Source of the DNA: Beta vulgaris subsp. vulgaris
Lineage: Eukaryota; Streptophyta; Magnoliopsida; Caryophyllales; Amaranthaceae
NCBI RefSeq assembly: GCF_026745355.1
Contig: NC_079203.1
Coordinates: forward strand, 4,264,726-4,328,725
Length of the DNA: 64,000 bases
Reading direction: 5' to 3'
The notes under the pieces were generated by a model that was not told the origin of the DNA, did not search any database, and saw nothing but the letters and a program-made list of their open reading frames with translations. The first letter of the stretch is position 1; the number at the start of each line of letters is the position of its first letter. Shown here one piece after another: positions 47,136 through 58,463 of this stretch. The position numbers were made by a program, and so were the translations under genes.

Positions 47136-48140
47136 ATGACAGGAGTTTGGAGTGAGGGTGATGTTGTAGAAGTGTTGGATAACAAAGGTTACTGGAGAGA
47201 GTCTATGATTAACGAAGTTATGGAAGATGGTTTTTATTTTGTCTGGGTGTTTGATTCTGCGCGTCACCTTATAGTGGAGAAGACGAGTGTTCGAGCTCGG
47301 CAAGAATGGAAAGATAAGGTATTATATCCTGCTCTTTGTATATACATTCGATCAACTGTTTGGTTTTGGTTTCTTGAGAAATCTTGCATATAATAAATAG
47401 TATATATGATCTGCTTAATTCATGTGTATTCTGTAATATGATTCTAATTGTTTTAACTCCTTGCTTGTTTTAATTTGGTGCAGAAAGTAGCAGATCAATC
47501 TGTTCATGTGCTGTCTAAATCATTGAAGAGGTCATCTCCTGATTATGCGTCAGCTGACAAAGCTTATTCAAAGTCTAAGTGTGTCCAGAAACGAAGATTA
47601 TTAGTAGATAAGGAGGTGGATCTTGATGTTATTCATGGTGACGCATATTCATTCACTGGAAAGGTAGATAATAATGTGCAAATTACTACTGATAAGAAAA
47701 CAATCGGTGATAGTAATGGTAAAGGAAAGAGCCGAAAACATGAGCTAAATGATGATTGTAGTAGTACTGCATCATCTGTTGCAAGCTGTAGCATCACCAG
47801 TGCGGCGATTCCTGATGATAGCAGGTTGCTCAGCCATTCTTCAGCAGGGTGTAGCCAAGATCAAGATCATAGTGTTTCTCTTTCGAGTGAGGCCGAGTCT
47901 TATAGTCTTGATTTGGGAGAGGAGGAGGAAGTATCTAGTGATCATGAGTTGAAGTTACATGGTTATCGTTGTGTTTTGGAATTATTATACAAGTCTGGTC
48001 CCTTAAGCTGGCAACAAGAAATTGAATTGACAAAGCTCCGTTTGAAGTTATCAGTTTCAAATGATGAACATCTCGCAGAATTAAGGAGGTTAAAGTCAAG
48101 TAGAAATCTAGGTTTGAGTTCAGTTACTAAAACTCATTAG
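47136..48140 (+). CDS. Agenet + ENT domain protein (279 aa), two exons, intact
   Basis: Exon 1 is 47136-47318 and exon 2 is 47484-48140, joined GT-AG in phase 0. Residues 4-61 (WSEGDVVEVLDNKGYW ... SVRARQEW) form a plant Agenet/Tudor-like domain. A Ser/Asp-rich, low-complexity linker with a basic KSRKHE patch and an acidic DLGEEEEVSSDHE stretch follows. Residues about 218-268 (HGYRCVLELLYKSGPLSWQ ... SNDEHLAELRRL) fit the ENT (EMSY N-terminal) domain. Agenet domains in such plant proteins are thought to read histone marks and ENT domains mediate helical pairing, so a nuclear chromatin-linked role is inferred. The ATG at 47136 is the first in frame; codons upstream lack ATG. The gene exists in three copies in the window and only this one is complete. 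Confidence 0.85.
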
Positions 48141-48985
48141 CTAGCTCTCTTTCTATCAGTATTCTGAAAAAGCTCCATTACTACTCTTGTACGAGCAACT
48201 TGTAATAATGGCGACATTGTTATAGTGGATTGGTGGTCACAAGAATCACCCGCGGTTTTTTCCCGTTCTTTGGGTTTTCCGCGTCACCATTTGTTTGTGT
48301 TCTTAGTTTCTTTATTATTTGCATTTTTATTATTTTTTGCTCCTCCCATAAACTGCAGGTATATTGTTGCTGTTGTTGTTGTTGTTGTTGGCTCCCCATA
48401 ATCTTTTAGGTAGTGTATTCATCATGTTTGTTTACTAAGGAATTTCATATATTAATGAGTTTTGTATTTTCAAAGTAATGTTTTTTTTTGCTTAAGGGTT
48501 GCCATTTTCTTGTAATGCTTGTACATTCTTTAATCTTTTTTAGAAGTTAGTTTTTATAGTACTATACTATACTCTAAGAGATTGAAAATTTAGTAAACGT
48601 AACCTTCAAAATGAAAGAAACTTGATACCAACCAACTACTATGAATTTATTGGCTTATCTCCTCTTGCAAATTGACATTGTCTTTTCATTCTACAAACAA
48701 TAATTGACAAATTGCCCCTAACGATCCTATCACATTATTAATAATTTTTGTGTTCCTATAGGCCCAATTCAATTTGTAGGGCTTAAGTGTTGTAACATAG
48801 CATAGCGTGTGGACTGGTCGGTTAAGGGTGGTTCGGTCATGGTTAGTTGACTCTCTATTGGGCCAGGATAGATATGTGACCTTGTTGTGTAAGGAGAAGT
48901 ATGATCCATAGGTTTTCAATTTGTCAGGCTTAAGTGTTGTAACATAGCATAGCGTGTGGACTGGTCGGTTAAGGGTGGTTCGGTC
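48141..48985. other. 3' UTR/flank of Agenet-ENT gene, with internal 60-bp direct repeat
   Basis: It shares high similarity with 50796-51640 and, to about 48690, with 63141-63690. It contains a TTG microsatellite near 48367-48391. The segment TTAAGTGTTGTAACATAGCA...GGTTCGGTC occurs twice, 149 bp apart (48782-48838 and 48930-48986). Confidence 0.75.
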
Positions 48986-49255
48986 CAACTTATTGGCCCT
49001 GAACTTATTGGACCTTATCTGAACTGAACTTATTGAACCTGAACTGAACTTATTGGAACTTATTAAACCTGATTGGACGGACCTGATTCAACTTATTGGA
49101 CCTGATTGAACCTGATTGGAACTTATTAACCTTATTGAAATTTATTAGACCTTATTGGCCCTGATTGAAACTTATTAGACCTTATTAGACCTAATTGAAA
49201 CTTATCAAACCTTATTGGACCTGATTGAAACTTATTTGACCTTATTAGACAAAAA
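48986..49255. repeat. TTATTGGACCTGATTGAA degenerate array, copy 1
   Basis: About 270 bp of irregular 10-20-bp units built on GAACTTATT, GGACCTGATT and GACCTTATT. Similar arrays lie at 51637-51893 and 54990-55190. Because copy 1 and copy 2 belong to the same duplicated block, they share unit order. Confidence 0.85.
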
Positions 49256-49303
49256 AAATTGACCATTAATAACATAAATATTACCTCTAACGTAAATACT
49301 ATC

Positions 49304-50225
49304 TTCTGCTTCTGGAGATGAATCTGATCAGCCTATTTAAGTCCTCAATAGGACTTTCAATGTTCATCCATCTCTTTATAATAGCAAGAACTTGTTTGCT
49401 GTAGCAACATTGGAACAGTAAGTGTGCCTGGGTCTCAGAAGCATCTCCATATAATAAGCACAGTGGGGATGCAGTTGGGTCATAAATCACACTTCTCTCT
49501 ACTGTGTGTAATCTGCCTCTCATAACCAGCCAATTGATGAATTTGTATCTATTGATGCTCATCTGTTCCACACATACAGATCCCAGTGTACATGTGGTTT
49601 TTGTTCAGTAATCTTATGAAAAATCATCTTCTTGGAATAATACTGCATACTCTGAAATGCATGCTTGTTGTTGAATACCTGCTTAAGTTGTTCTTTAACT
49701 GCACAGAGTTTCCTCCAGTATCAACTCCCCCCTGATGTAGGTCTGTAATCCCACCATTGTTCATCATGAATATATACAACATGAACCCATCTAACCCACA
49801 CATTATCCTTCTTTTGTGCAATGTCTCACACATGCTTTCCTAGGCTCACCACATTCCATGCTTTCACATCTCTAAACCCTAAACCCCCAGAGGTTTTACT
49901 ATTACAAAGCTCCTGCCATGCTACATAACCCCCTTTGGCACAGAATTGATTACCAGACCATAAGAATACCCTGCACACCTTTTCAATATCTTTGATGACC
50001 CTTTCAGGTAGAATGAAAATCTGAGCCCAATATCCATGGATAGTCATGAGAACAGAGTTAACCAATTAATCTCTACTAGTATAAGAGATGTTCCTTGAAG
50101 TCCATATTCTTATCTTGGCAGTCATTTTATCCATAAGGCAATCACATTGAGCAGTAGTGATTCTCCTTACCTGAATAGGCACACCTAAATACCTGAAAGG
50201 CATATCTTTCTTTCATGATGCTAGA
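49304..50225 (-). mobile_element. LINE fragment (RT C-terminus and zf-RVT), degenerate
   Basis: Minus-strand frames show the end of a LINE reverse transcriptase: VPIQVRRITTAQCDCLMDKM near 50100-50190, then NSVLMTIHGYWAQIFILPE and CRVFLWSG (50065-49826). A zf-RVT region follows (49571-49299; CLLYGDASETQAHLLFQC). Frames are broken between 49825 and 49572. No poly-A tail or target duplication was found at either edge. The fragment abuts duplicated Agenet-ENT 3' flank at 49303, so it looks like filler DNA rather than a clean insertion. Confidence 0.75.
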
Positions 50226-50690
50226 CACATTCTGGATTCTTTATATGAAAACTAGTCTTACATGCACGTAATGCGTGCGAAAGCGTATGTAAAATTAAAT
50301 AAGTGGTGTAACAGAGCTGTCTTTGCATTTTGTTTCTTCAAAAAATTGTTGTATGCAGTACTTTTTTTTTTTCTCATGTGTTGCCTTATATAATAGAGAT
50401 TAATTATATATTATTAAAGGAATTAGCGAGTCCTCAATCATTTATTATGAGGTTGGGTTGGGTTCGAAATTTCGACCCATTACCTGAAGACATTGGGATA
50501 GGGTTGAGGATTTCAACCAATTTAGGTTAATGGGTCAAAATGAACACAACCCAAGTCGACCCATTACCAGCTATAAGTCAAACACCAAAAGTTACTTCAA
50601 TCACTAGTTCATCTATTCATCAAACATTATTTTTCACTATTGTTGGAGTTTTGACTTAGTCCAAATACTAAAACATATCAACTTCAAAAA
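50226..50690. repeat. Displaced right half of unit-3 hAT plus block B fragment
   Basis: 50390-50690 matches 37820-38110 (CTTATATAATAGAGATTA; CCATTACCAGCTATAAGTCAA; GTTTTGACTTAGTCC). It ends at 50690, where the Agenet-ENT 3' end begins. 50226-50389 includes TGCACGTAATGCGTGCG (50263-50279), a palindromic motif also seen at 16125 and 22271. No gene. Confidence 0.7.
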
Positions 50691-50795
50691 CTCCGTTTGA
50701 AGTTATCAGTTTCAAATGATGAACATCTCGCAGAATTAAGGAGGTTAAAGTCAAGTAGAAATCTAGGTTTGAGTTCAGTTACTAAAACTCATTAG
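50691..50795 (+). pseudogene. Agenet-ENT gene, 3'-end fragment
   Basis: It starts inside the ENT domain coding part (CTCCGTTTGAAG, equivalent to 48036) and runs to the stop TAG at 50793-50795 without a promoter, Agenet domain or most of the ENT domain. About 1.15 kb of 3' flank follows, matching 48141-49303. It cannot encode the protein. Confidence 0.9.
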
Positions 50796-51945
50796 CTAGC
50801 TCTCTTTCTATCAGTATTCTGAAAAAGCTCCATTACTACTCTTGTACGAGCAACTTGTATTAACGGCGACATTGTTATAGTGGATTGGTGGTCACAAGAA
50901 TCACCCGCGGTTTTTTCCCGTTTTTTGGGTTTTCCGCGTCACCATTTGTTTGTGTTCTTAGTTTCTTTATTATTTGCATTTTTATTATTTTTTGCTCCTC
51001 CCATAAACTGCAGGTATATTGGTATATTGTTGTTGTTGTTGTTGTTGGCTCCCCATAATCTTTTAAGTAGTGTATTCATCATGTTTGTTTACTTAGGAAT
51101 TTCATATATCAATGAGTTTTGTATTTTCAAAGTAATGTTTTTTTTTCCTTTAGGGTTGCCATTTTCTTGTAATGCTTGTACATTCTTTAATCTTTTTTAG
51201 AAGTTAATTTTTATAGTACTATACTATACTCTAAGAGATTGTAAATTTAGTAAACGTAACCTTCAAAATGAAAGAAACTTGATACCAACCAACTACTATG
51301 AATTTATTGGCTTATCTCCTCTTGCAAATTGACATTGTCTTTTCATTCTACAAACAATTGCCAAATTGGGCCTAACGATCCTATCACATTATTAATAATT
51401 TTTGTGTTCCTATAGGCCCAATTCGATTTGTAAGGCTTAAGTGTTGTAACATAGCATAGCGTGTGGACTGGTCGGTTAAGGGTGGTTCGGTCATGGTTAG
51501 TTGACTCTCTATTGGGCCAGGATGGATATGTGACCTTGTTGTGTAAGGAGAAGTATGGTATCCATAGGTTTTCAATTTGTCAGGCTTAAGTGTTGTAACA
51601 TAGCATAGCGTGTGGACTGGTCGGTTAAGGGTGGTTCGGTCCAACTTATTGGCCCTGAACTTATTGCACCTTATCTGAACTGAACTTATTGGAACTTATT
51701 AAACCTGATTGGACCTGATTCAACTTATTGGACCTGATTGAACCTGATTGGAACTTATTGGAACTTATTAACCTTATTGAAATTTATTAGACCTTATTGG
51801 CCCTGATTGAAACTTATTAGACCTTATTGGACCTAATTGAAACTTATCAGACCTTATTGGACCTGATTGAAACTTATTTGACCTTATTAGACAAAAAAAA
51901 TTGACCATTAATAACATAAATATTACCTCTAACGTAAATACTATC
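50796..51945. repeat. Duplicated 3' flank of Agenet-ENT gene (copy B)
   Basis: Together with the CDS fragment this gives a block 50691-51945 that matches 48036-49303 almost base for base, with small indels (for example a shorter TTG microsatellite near 51027). It includes the 60-bp direct repeats and the TTATTGGACC array at 51637-51893. It diverges from copy A exactly after AACGTAAATACTATC. Confidence 0.85.
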
Positions 51946-52215
51946 CCTCAAAATTTATTATGAAGTAATAATTATTAAAATTCGTCCTTTAAAAAAAAAT
52001 TATTAATTATCTCTTATGATGATTAATTTAACAAAAAAATTACTATTTTATATTTGCCTATACATACCTTTGACCACTAATAAATCTAATACTCTTGTTT
52101 TGATTTTATAAAGCACTAGTGGAAAATCAAAAGTTGATTAACATTTACTGCTAACAAGTTAAAATTGGCACATATGAAAAATTCTCACCCCACTTTCATT
52201 TATGTGAAGGTAATA

Positions 52216-54560
52216 CGACAGAGTGGAATGGGGTTTAAGAAAGTTGCTTCTCACTATGGGCTTTGATGGGCGATGGGTGAATTTGATAATGTCATGTGTT
52301 TCTTCTGTTACTTACTCTTTTATCATCAACGGTGGTGTCTGTGGTTCCGTCACTCCTGCCCGTGGGCTCCGACAAGGTGATCCTCTCTCTCCGTATCTAT
52401 TTATTTTGATTGCTGATGTGTTCTCTAAAATGATACAGAACAAGGTTCAGGAGAAACAGTTACATGGTGCAAAAGCCAGTCGCAATGGTCCAGTGATTTC
52501 ACATCTTTTCTTTGCTGATGATAGTCTACTCTTTACCAGAGCCTCCCGTCAGGAATGTGCTATTATAGTTGATATTCTCAACCAATATGAATTAGCATCA
52601 GGGCAGAAAATTAATTATGAAAAATCGGAGGTGTCTTTCAGTAGAGGTGTTAGTACTATGCAGAGAGAAGACTTGACAAACATTTTACATATGCGGCAGG
52701 TTGACAGACATGAGAAATATCTTGGTATCCCCTCTATCTCTGGCAGATCAAAGAAAGTCATTTTTGACTCCCTTATGGATAGAATTTGGAAGAAACTCCA
52801 AGGTTGGAAGGAGAAGCTCTTATCTAGAGCTGGTAAAGAAATCTTGCTCAAGTCAGTTATCCAAGCAATCCCAACCTATCTTATGGGGGTGTATAAACTC
52901 CCTTGTGCTATCATCAACAAAATTCACTCTGTTATGGCAAAGTTTTGGTGGGGCAGTTCTGATGCTACTCGCAAGATTCATTGGAGGAATTGGGATGCAA
53001 TGTGCACTCTGAAATGCTTTGGGGGTATGGGGTTCAAAGACCTCAGAGTTTTTAATGATGCTATGTTGGGGAGGCAAGCCTGGCGTGTTATTCGTGAGCC
53101 AAGGTCCCTACTTGCTAGAGTGATGAAGGCGAAATATTATTCCAAGTGTGAATTCCTTGACTCCCCGCTTGGAGTGTCAAACAGCTATTCATAGAGTAGT
53201 ATATGGAGCTCGAAGGCATTAGTTAAAGAAGGGTTGGTGTGGCGCGTGGGTAATGGTACTCAAATCAATATATGGGAGGCGCCTTGGGTTCTTGATGAAT
53301 TTGGTCGTTTTATCACTAGTGAAAGACATGGTGACCTCACTATGGTAAGTGAACTTATTGACTTTGCGAAGATGGAGCGGAAAATCCCCCTTATTGAGGC
53401 CTATTTTAGTGAGCGAGATGTTCGTTGCATTCTAAGTACTCCCCTTAGCTCCCTCCCTTTAAAAGATGAATGGACTTGGGCATTCACAAAGGATGCATCT
53501 TACTCGGTGAAAACGACTTACATGCTTGGGAAAGGTGGCAATCTTGACAACTTCCACCAAGCTTGGGTTGATATTTGGAGCATGGAGGTAAGTCCAAAAG
53601 TTAGACACTTTCTTTGGCGTTTATGTACTAACACCCTCCCGGTTCGCGAATTACTCAAATATCGTCACTTAAGTGATGATGATCTGTGTCCACGTGGCTG
53701 TGGTGAGATTGAGTCACAATCGCACGCTATTTTTGGCTGCCCTCTCTTACGTGATTTTTGGTGTGAAAGTGGCTGTGAAAGCTTTCGAAGTTTAGCTGTG
53801 GCTGGTCCAATGAGTGAGGCCCTCGTGAATATGCATGAACTGGATATGGGAGTTCGAATTAAGGGGGCATTTCTTTCTTGGGTGCTGTGGAGTGACCGGA
53901 ACCTTCTTGTTTTCCAAAACAAAGTCACTCCCCCAGTAATCCTCCTTGAGCGTGTGAACCGGCTAGTGGAAGAAAATGGTGCTTACACTAAAAAGATTTA
54001 CCCTCTTTGGGCCCCTCTCGCTAATGCTAGCCCACGTATATGGTTAGCTCCTCCACCTGGGATCATAAAGCTTAACGTGGATGCTTCTCTAATAGTTGAA
54101 GGATGGGTTGGTTTGAGTGCTGTTGCGCGTGACTCGGGCGGGAGTGTACTCTTTTCAGCTATTCGCAGAGTGCGCTCTTATTGGTCAGCGGAAATTGCAG
54201 AAGCAAAGGCCATTGAGATGGCTATTCGATTGGGGAAACGTTATGCTCTGCAGGCGGTTATTGTGGAATCCGATTGTCAAGTGGTTATAAATCGCCTCTC
54301 CAAAAATGCTATCTATCTTGCTGATCTGGATATTATCCTTTATAACATTCTTTCTTCTTGTGTTTGTTTTACTTCCATTATATGGTCTCATGTAAAACGT
54401 GATGGGAATGCTGTTGCCCACCATTTAGCTAAGCTAACTCCTTTTGGTGTTGAACAAATTTGGGAGAACCACTATCCCCCGGAAGTGGCTCCTTATATTT
54501 TGATGGACAATTTGTCCTTGGATTAATGTTAGCTAGCTTTCCTCTCAAAAAAAAAAAAAA
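52216..54560 (+). mobile_element. 5'-truncated LINE with 14-bp target duplication and poly-A
   Basis: The sequence starts inside the reverse transcriptase (DRVEW; the preceding bases belong to the target repeat). One frame runs from 52217 to the stop at 54524-54526, broken only by TAG at 53192-53194. It contains GLRQGDPLSPYLF, the FADD catalytic box (52511-52522), the RT thumb, a zf-RVT region (C152, C156, H164, C169 of the second part) and an RNase H-like domain (LNVDAS, ESDC, HVKRDGNAVAHHLAK). Poly-A is at 54547-54560. ATGTGAAGGTAATA flanks it at 52202-52215 and 54561-54574. This is a recent target-primed insertion that cannot move on its own. Confidence 0.95.
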
Positions 54561-54574
54561 ATGTGAAGGTAATA

Positions 54575-54989
54575 GAATGCATTAACTTCTTATCTCTCAC
54601 TCTACATTTATATCTTTCATTGTTATTAGTAACAAAAATATGTCATCTCTAGTTATTTAAAGACAAATTGCAAAATATTGTAATTATATATAATGATTAT
54701 TATTGTTAATCTTAATTTTTTGACCATGATTATAATATTATTTAATAATAATATAATCACCTAATAGTAATATGAATAATCAAATAATAGACAATAATAC
54801 AAGTATAATACTATACATTGTGGTACTTTAATAAAAAATTCTAATATATGAATAATAAAATAATAGATAATAATACAAATATTTAATAAAATAATAGACA
54901 CTAATATAAGTATAATACTATATAATCATTATGGTACTTTAATTAAAATTCTAATAATAACATAATGGATAATAATACAAATGTTTATT
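54575..54989. other. AT-rich spacer with local repeats
   Basis: Stretches such as AATAATAGA(T/C)AATAATACAA and TATAATACTATA recur irregularly at 54770-54985. No gene or element ends seen. Confidence 0.5.
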
Positions 54990-55190
54990 GAACATTGACT
55001 ATTTGGACCTTATTAGACCTTATTGGAACTTATTGGACCTTATTAGACCTGATTGTAACTTATTGCACCTGATTGAAACTTATTGCACCTGATTGGAACT
55101 TATTGGACCTTAACAGACCTGATTGGAACTTATTGCCCTTATTGGACCTTATTGCAACTTATCTGAACTTATTGGACCTGAAACTTAATT
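54990..55190. repeat. TTATTGGACCTGATTGAA degenerate array, copy 3
   Basis: About 200 bp of units GACCTTATT, GGAACTTATT and CACCTGATT, of the same family as 48986-49255 and 51637-51893 but in different flanking DNA. It ends directly before the LINE remnant at 55195. Confidence 0.85.
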
Positions 55191-55194
55191 TTTT

Positions 55195-56923
55195 AAGTTG
55201 AGGAGAACACACCCTAATCCCAGTCCTAGCCCATCTCCACCCTCACAAAGCCAACCTCGTCTGGGGATTGGTTCGCTTGCCAGTTTGGTGGCCCAAGGAT
55301 GGAATTTGCGTCCGCCTGGCCCAGATGAAGTTGGGCCAAGCAATTGGATGGACCGCTACTTGAAAATGGACCAGCATGGAATGGACATGGGTAAAAATAT
55401 TGTGGCTGAAGCTAAAAATGCATCATAATTCTCCAAACTCTCCTAGGGATCTTGGAATTTCATCCGATATAATCACTAACAGATTTCGTATCTCACCCCC
55501 TCTATTTGCAGATGTTTTCAACCCTTTCTTGCAGGAACAACCAGGTATTGAAGTTCGAGGAAGTTGGTGATACTCGGGGATTATCTGAACCTCAGAGCCG
55601 CCAAATTGTTTTGGGTCTGCCATGTACCACACCTATGTTCAGTGGTAAGTGACGCAAGGATGGATTACTTGAACGAAGCAGTTCTGTCGATAGTATTTTC
55701 ATGTTTGTAGGTCAAAACACGCAAGTTCGCAGGAGAAAATGGAAAAAAGGTATGAAGAATGGGATGCAAAAGGTGGGTTTAACATTAGAGTGTCTCCTTC
55801 TAATAATGATTTTCAAGCAAAGGTAATTTCGGACGTGTCTATGGCTCGTGATTTGGGTGTTGAAGCAACTTTTATAAATGGGCAAACCAAAAAAAAAAAA
55901 CGCCTTGCTACAATTTCTCCTTAGGATCCTAAAGGTGACTGGAATAAAAAACAAAGTAAACCTTCGAGCCCTATTTCATATGATGCAGTTATGGCAGATA
56001 CACCAGAAACTAATGAGCTGGAAATTCATCGTCAAATGAACGAGTATTCTGAAGAGGCAGCTGGTACAAGGGATGTGGTTGACCTTTCTCAACCACCACC
56101 ACATCAATGAGTATCCTATCATGGAATTGTCGGGGGCTAAATCGTAGTCATAGTCTGACAATTCCTTACATGTTTTGGTTGTTATCTCAGTTTAAGCCAT
56201 CGTTTATTTGGTTTTTTGCAAGAAACCAAAGCTAGTGTCAATGATGTACATAGGTTGCTATGTTCTACCAATCCCACTTGTTTTTATGGTGTTGATATGA
56301 GTGAAACACAGGGGGGGCTTAGTTTTGTTTTGTTGGGGGCCCAATGTGGTAGATTTAGTTGTTCGAGTAACTTTATTTTTGTTTAGTAAGATAACTGTAA
56401 TAATTGGTACAGTCTGGTACTGCCTTTTCCTGTATGGTGCTCCTCAACTTAGTAATCGTTTGGCATTATGGCACATTCTTCATCACCTTCTCAGTCATTA
56501 TGATAAATACTTGATTATCGGAGATATTAATCGATTGGATCAATATTTAGACAAAATCGGGGGCAATGCCTTTATTCGTGGATGGGAAGATATAATCACA
56601 TGGAAGGTAACTCTGAATTTGCAAGATATTCCTTTTTCAGGACCTCGTATTACGTGGACAAATAATCGGGAGGAGGAGGATCAAATCAAGGAACGGCTAA
56701 ATCGTGGTTATGCATCTATGGAATGGATAAATGAATTCCCACATGCTCACATCAGAAATCTTCCAATCCTTCACTCCGATCATGACCCAATTTTGTTACA
56801 AATAACGAATCACGAGCTTTCGCTTCGACACCCATATCAGGTAGAAAATTTGAGTTTTTATTACAATGAAGTCCGGTTAATGGTTCAAGCAACATGGAGT
56901 ATATAGATAGTTGGTTCTCATGC
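55195..56923 (+). mobile_element. LINE 5' part: ORF1 remnant and endonuclease, decayed
   Basis: 55198-55425 reads as an ORF1-like stretch rich in Pro/Ser (PSPSPPSQSQPRLGIGS) and then WMDRYLKM. A later TQVRRRKWKK-like motif near 55722 resembles the end of a plant LINE ORF1. ORF2 begins at 56107 with MSILSWNCRGLN, the typical start of an APE endonuclease. A frameshift near 56215 (before QETK) and another near 56315 follow. Then LIIGDIN (56510-56530), a TWTN motif and SDHDPI (56778-56795) mark the endonuclease end. It stops where a CACTA-like element begins at 56924. Confidence 0.8.
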
Positions 56924-58463
56924 CATTAGTGGAAAAAAACGGAAGGGCTGCGGTTAAAACAGCCTTAAGGGCTGCGTTTTTGGCCAGCAGCCCTTCACTA
57001 AAAGGGAAGGGCAGCATTTTTTAACCACAACCCTTCACAATGAAGGGCTGCGGTTGAGGCCCAAAAACGCAACCCTTCCAATAGCCCTTCCATATTGGAA
57101 GGGCTGCGGTTTTGTGCCTAAAACGCAGCCCTTCTTTGTACAAAGGGCTGCGATTTTGGTACAAAATCGCAGCCCTTTCGACCCATAAAAAATATAAAAA
57201 AATGTTTTCCTTAATATTAAACAAAGCATGAGCAATCTTTCAGTATCTTCTGTATTTATGACGTCAAATTCAATTGTTATTCTCGGATAGCAAGCACATA
57301 CTACTAGTAAAATCACTCATGAAATATATCAAGAAATTTACAAGAACAGTCGAAATTTATAGATCTTAAAATGAAAAAAAAGTAATGAAATGAAAAATGA
57401 CAAAAAAAAAAACGAAAATGAAAAAATGAACCAAAATGAAAAAAAAGGAACCGAAATGAAAAAAAAGGAACCAAAATGAAAATTAAACAACTCAAACTCA
57501 AACTCAAACCTAGATCTGAAAAAAAAAACTCAAAAATTACAATCTACTTCGTGAGAGGTAAGCTGTCATTGAAGGCAAATCAGCTTACGATTCTTCAATT
57601 CGCCCAATCAGCTATGGTGGTGCAACCATCACCGTCATATTTGATGTCTGGCAAATCAGGAATAATCTTAACCTTCAAAATTCGGTCGGAGAAATTACTG
57701 TCATTGAAGGCGAATCCAAAGTCGGATTCAGAGCTTGAAGGTCGAAGATCATCGTTACTAGTTGAAGCCGAATTAATCGGAATTTTGGACTTGCTTAACT
57801 CCATATTTGACTGTTTCATCTAAGTCTGAGATGAAATTGACGCAAACCCGAACCCCCAAATTATGCTTTCATTTTCGAGTTCACATCGGAATACTACATA
57901 CAAGTTAAAGGAGAGTACTCTGAAAATAAGCAACCGAATGAAACCAGAGATTCGCCAGCATTTGTACCAGAGATTCGCCGGAAAAGGAGAGTGAAAGCTC
58001 GGGATTCGATGGTGAGACTTTCGTGAAGGTTACAGACTTATTTTGTGGTTAGTATGATGACAAGGGAAAGTGAGAGAGAAGGGATGAGGGTGAAGAGGCG
58101 TGCGTGAGAGAGAAGGGAGAAGGGTGAGAGAGCTAATAACACACCCTAAAGCCCTTGTAATTAAAGTCATTTTAAAAAAAAAGCCCATAAAGGGTTGCGT
58201 TTTTTTAAAAAACGCAGCCCTTTACTATTTAAAGGGCTGCGTTTTTAAAAACCCACAACCCTTTATTACTTAAAGGGCTGCGTTTTTAAAAAACCACAGC
58301 CCTTTATTACTTAAAGGGCTGCGGTTTTCGGCTAACCGCAACCCTTTATTACTTATAGGGCTGCGGATTTTGGGCTAACCGTAGCCCTTCACTATTAAGG
58401 ACTGCAATTTTAGAAAAACGCAGCCCTTGCACCTTAGCCCTTTCGTTTTCATCATGACTAATC
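56924..58463. mobile_element. CACTA-like element with AAGGGCTGCG subterminal repeats
   Basis: The left end CATTAGTGGAAAAAAACGGA and right end TCGTTTTCATCATGACTAATC are recognisably inverted. Many AAGGGCTGCG(G/T)TTTT and inverted AACGCAGCCCTT copies stand at 56940-57180 and 58180-58435. The interior (57200-58150) has A-rich DNA and a short frame at 57476-57823 (LSLKANQLTI... ) without recognised domains, on whose opposite strand lies an equally short frame. The first base pair (CATTA rather than CACTA) and the decayed right end suggest an old copy. No transposase. Confidence 0.65.

Noticed and set aside
50880..51200. 106-codon hydrophobic frame
   Set aside because: It lies in duplicated 3' flank of the Agenet-ENT gene; the equivalent in the other copies is broken by indels.
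57476..57823. 115-codon frame in the AAGGGCTGCG element
   Set aside because: Short, unsupported by splice or homology signals, and the opposite strand is open over a similar span; kept only as a remark in the element entry.
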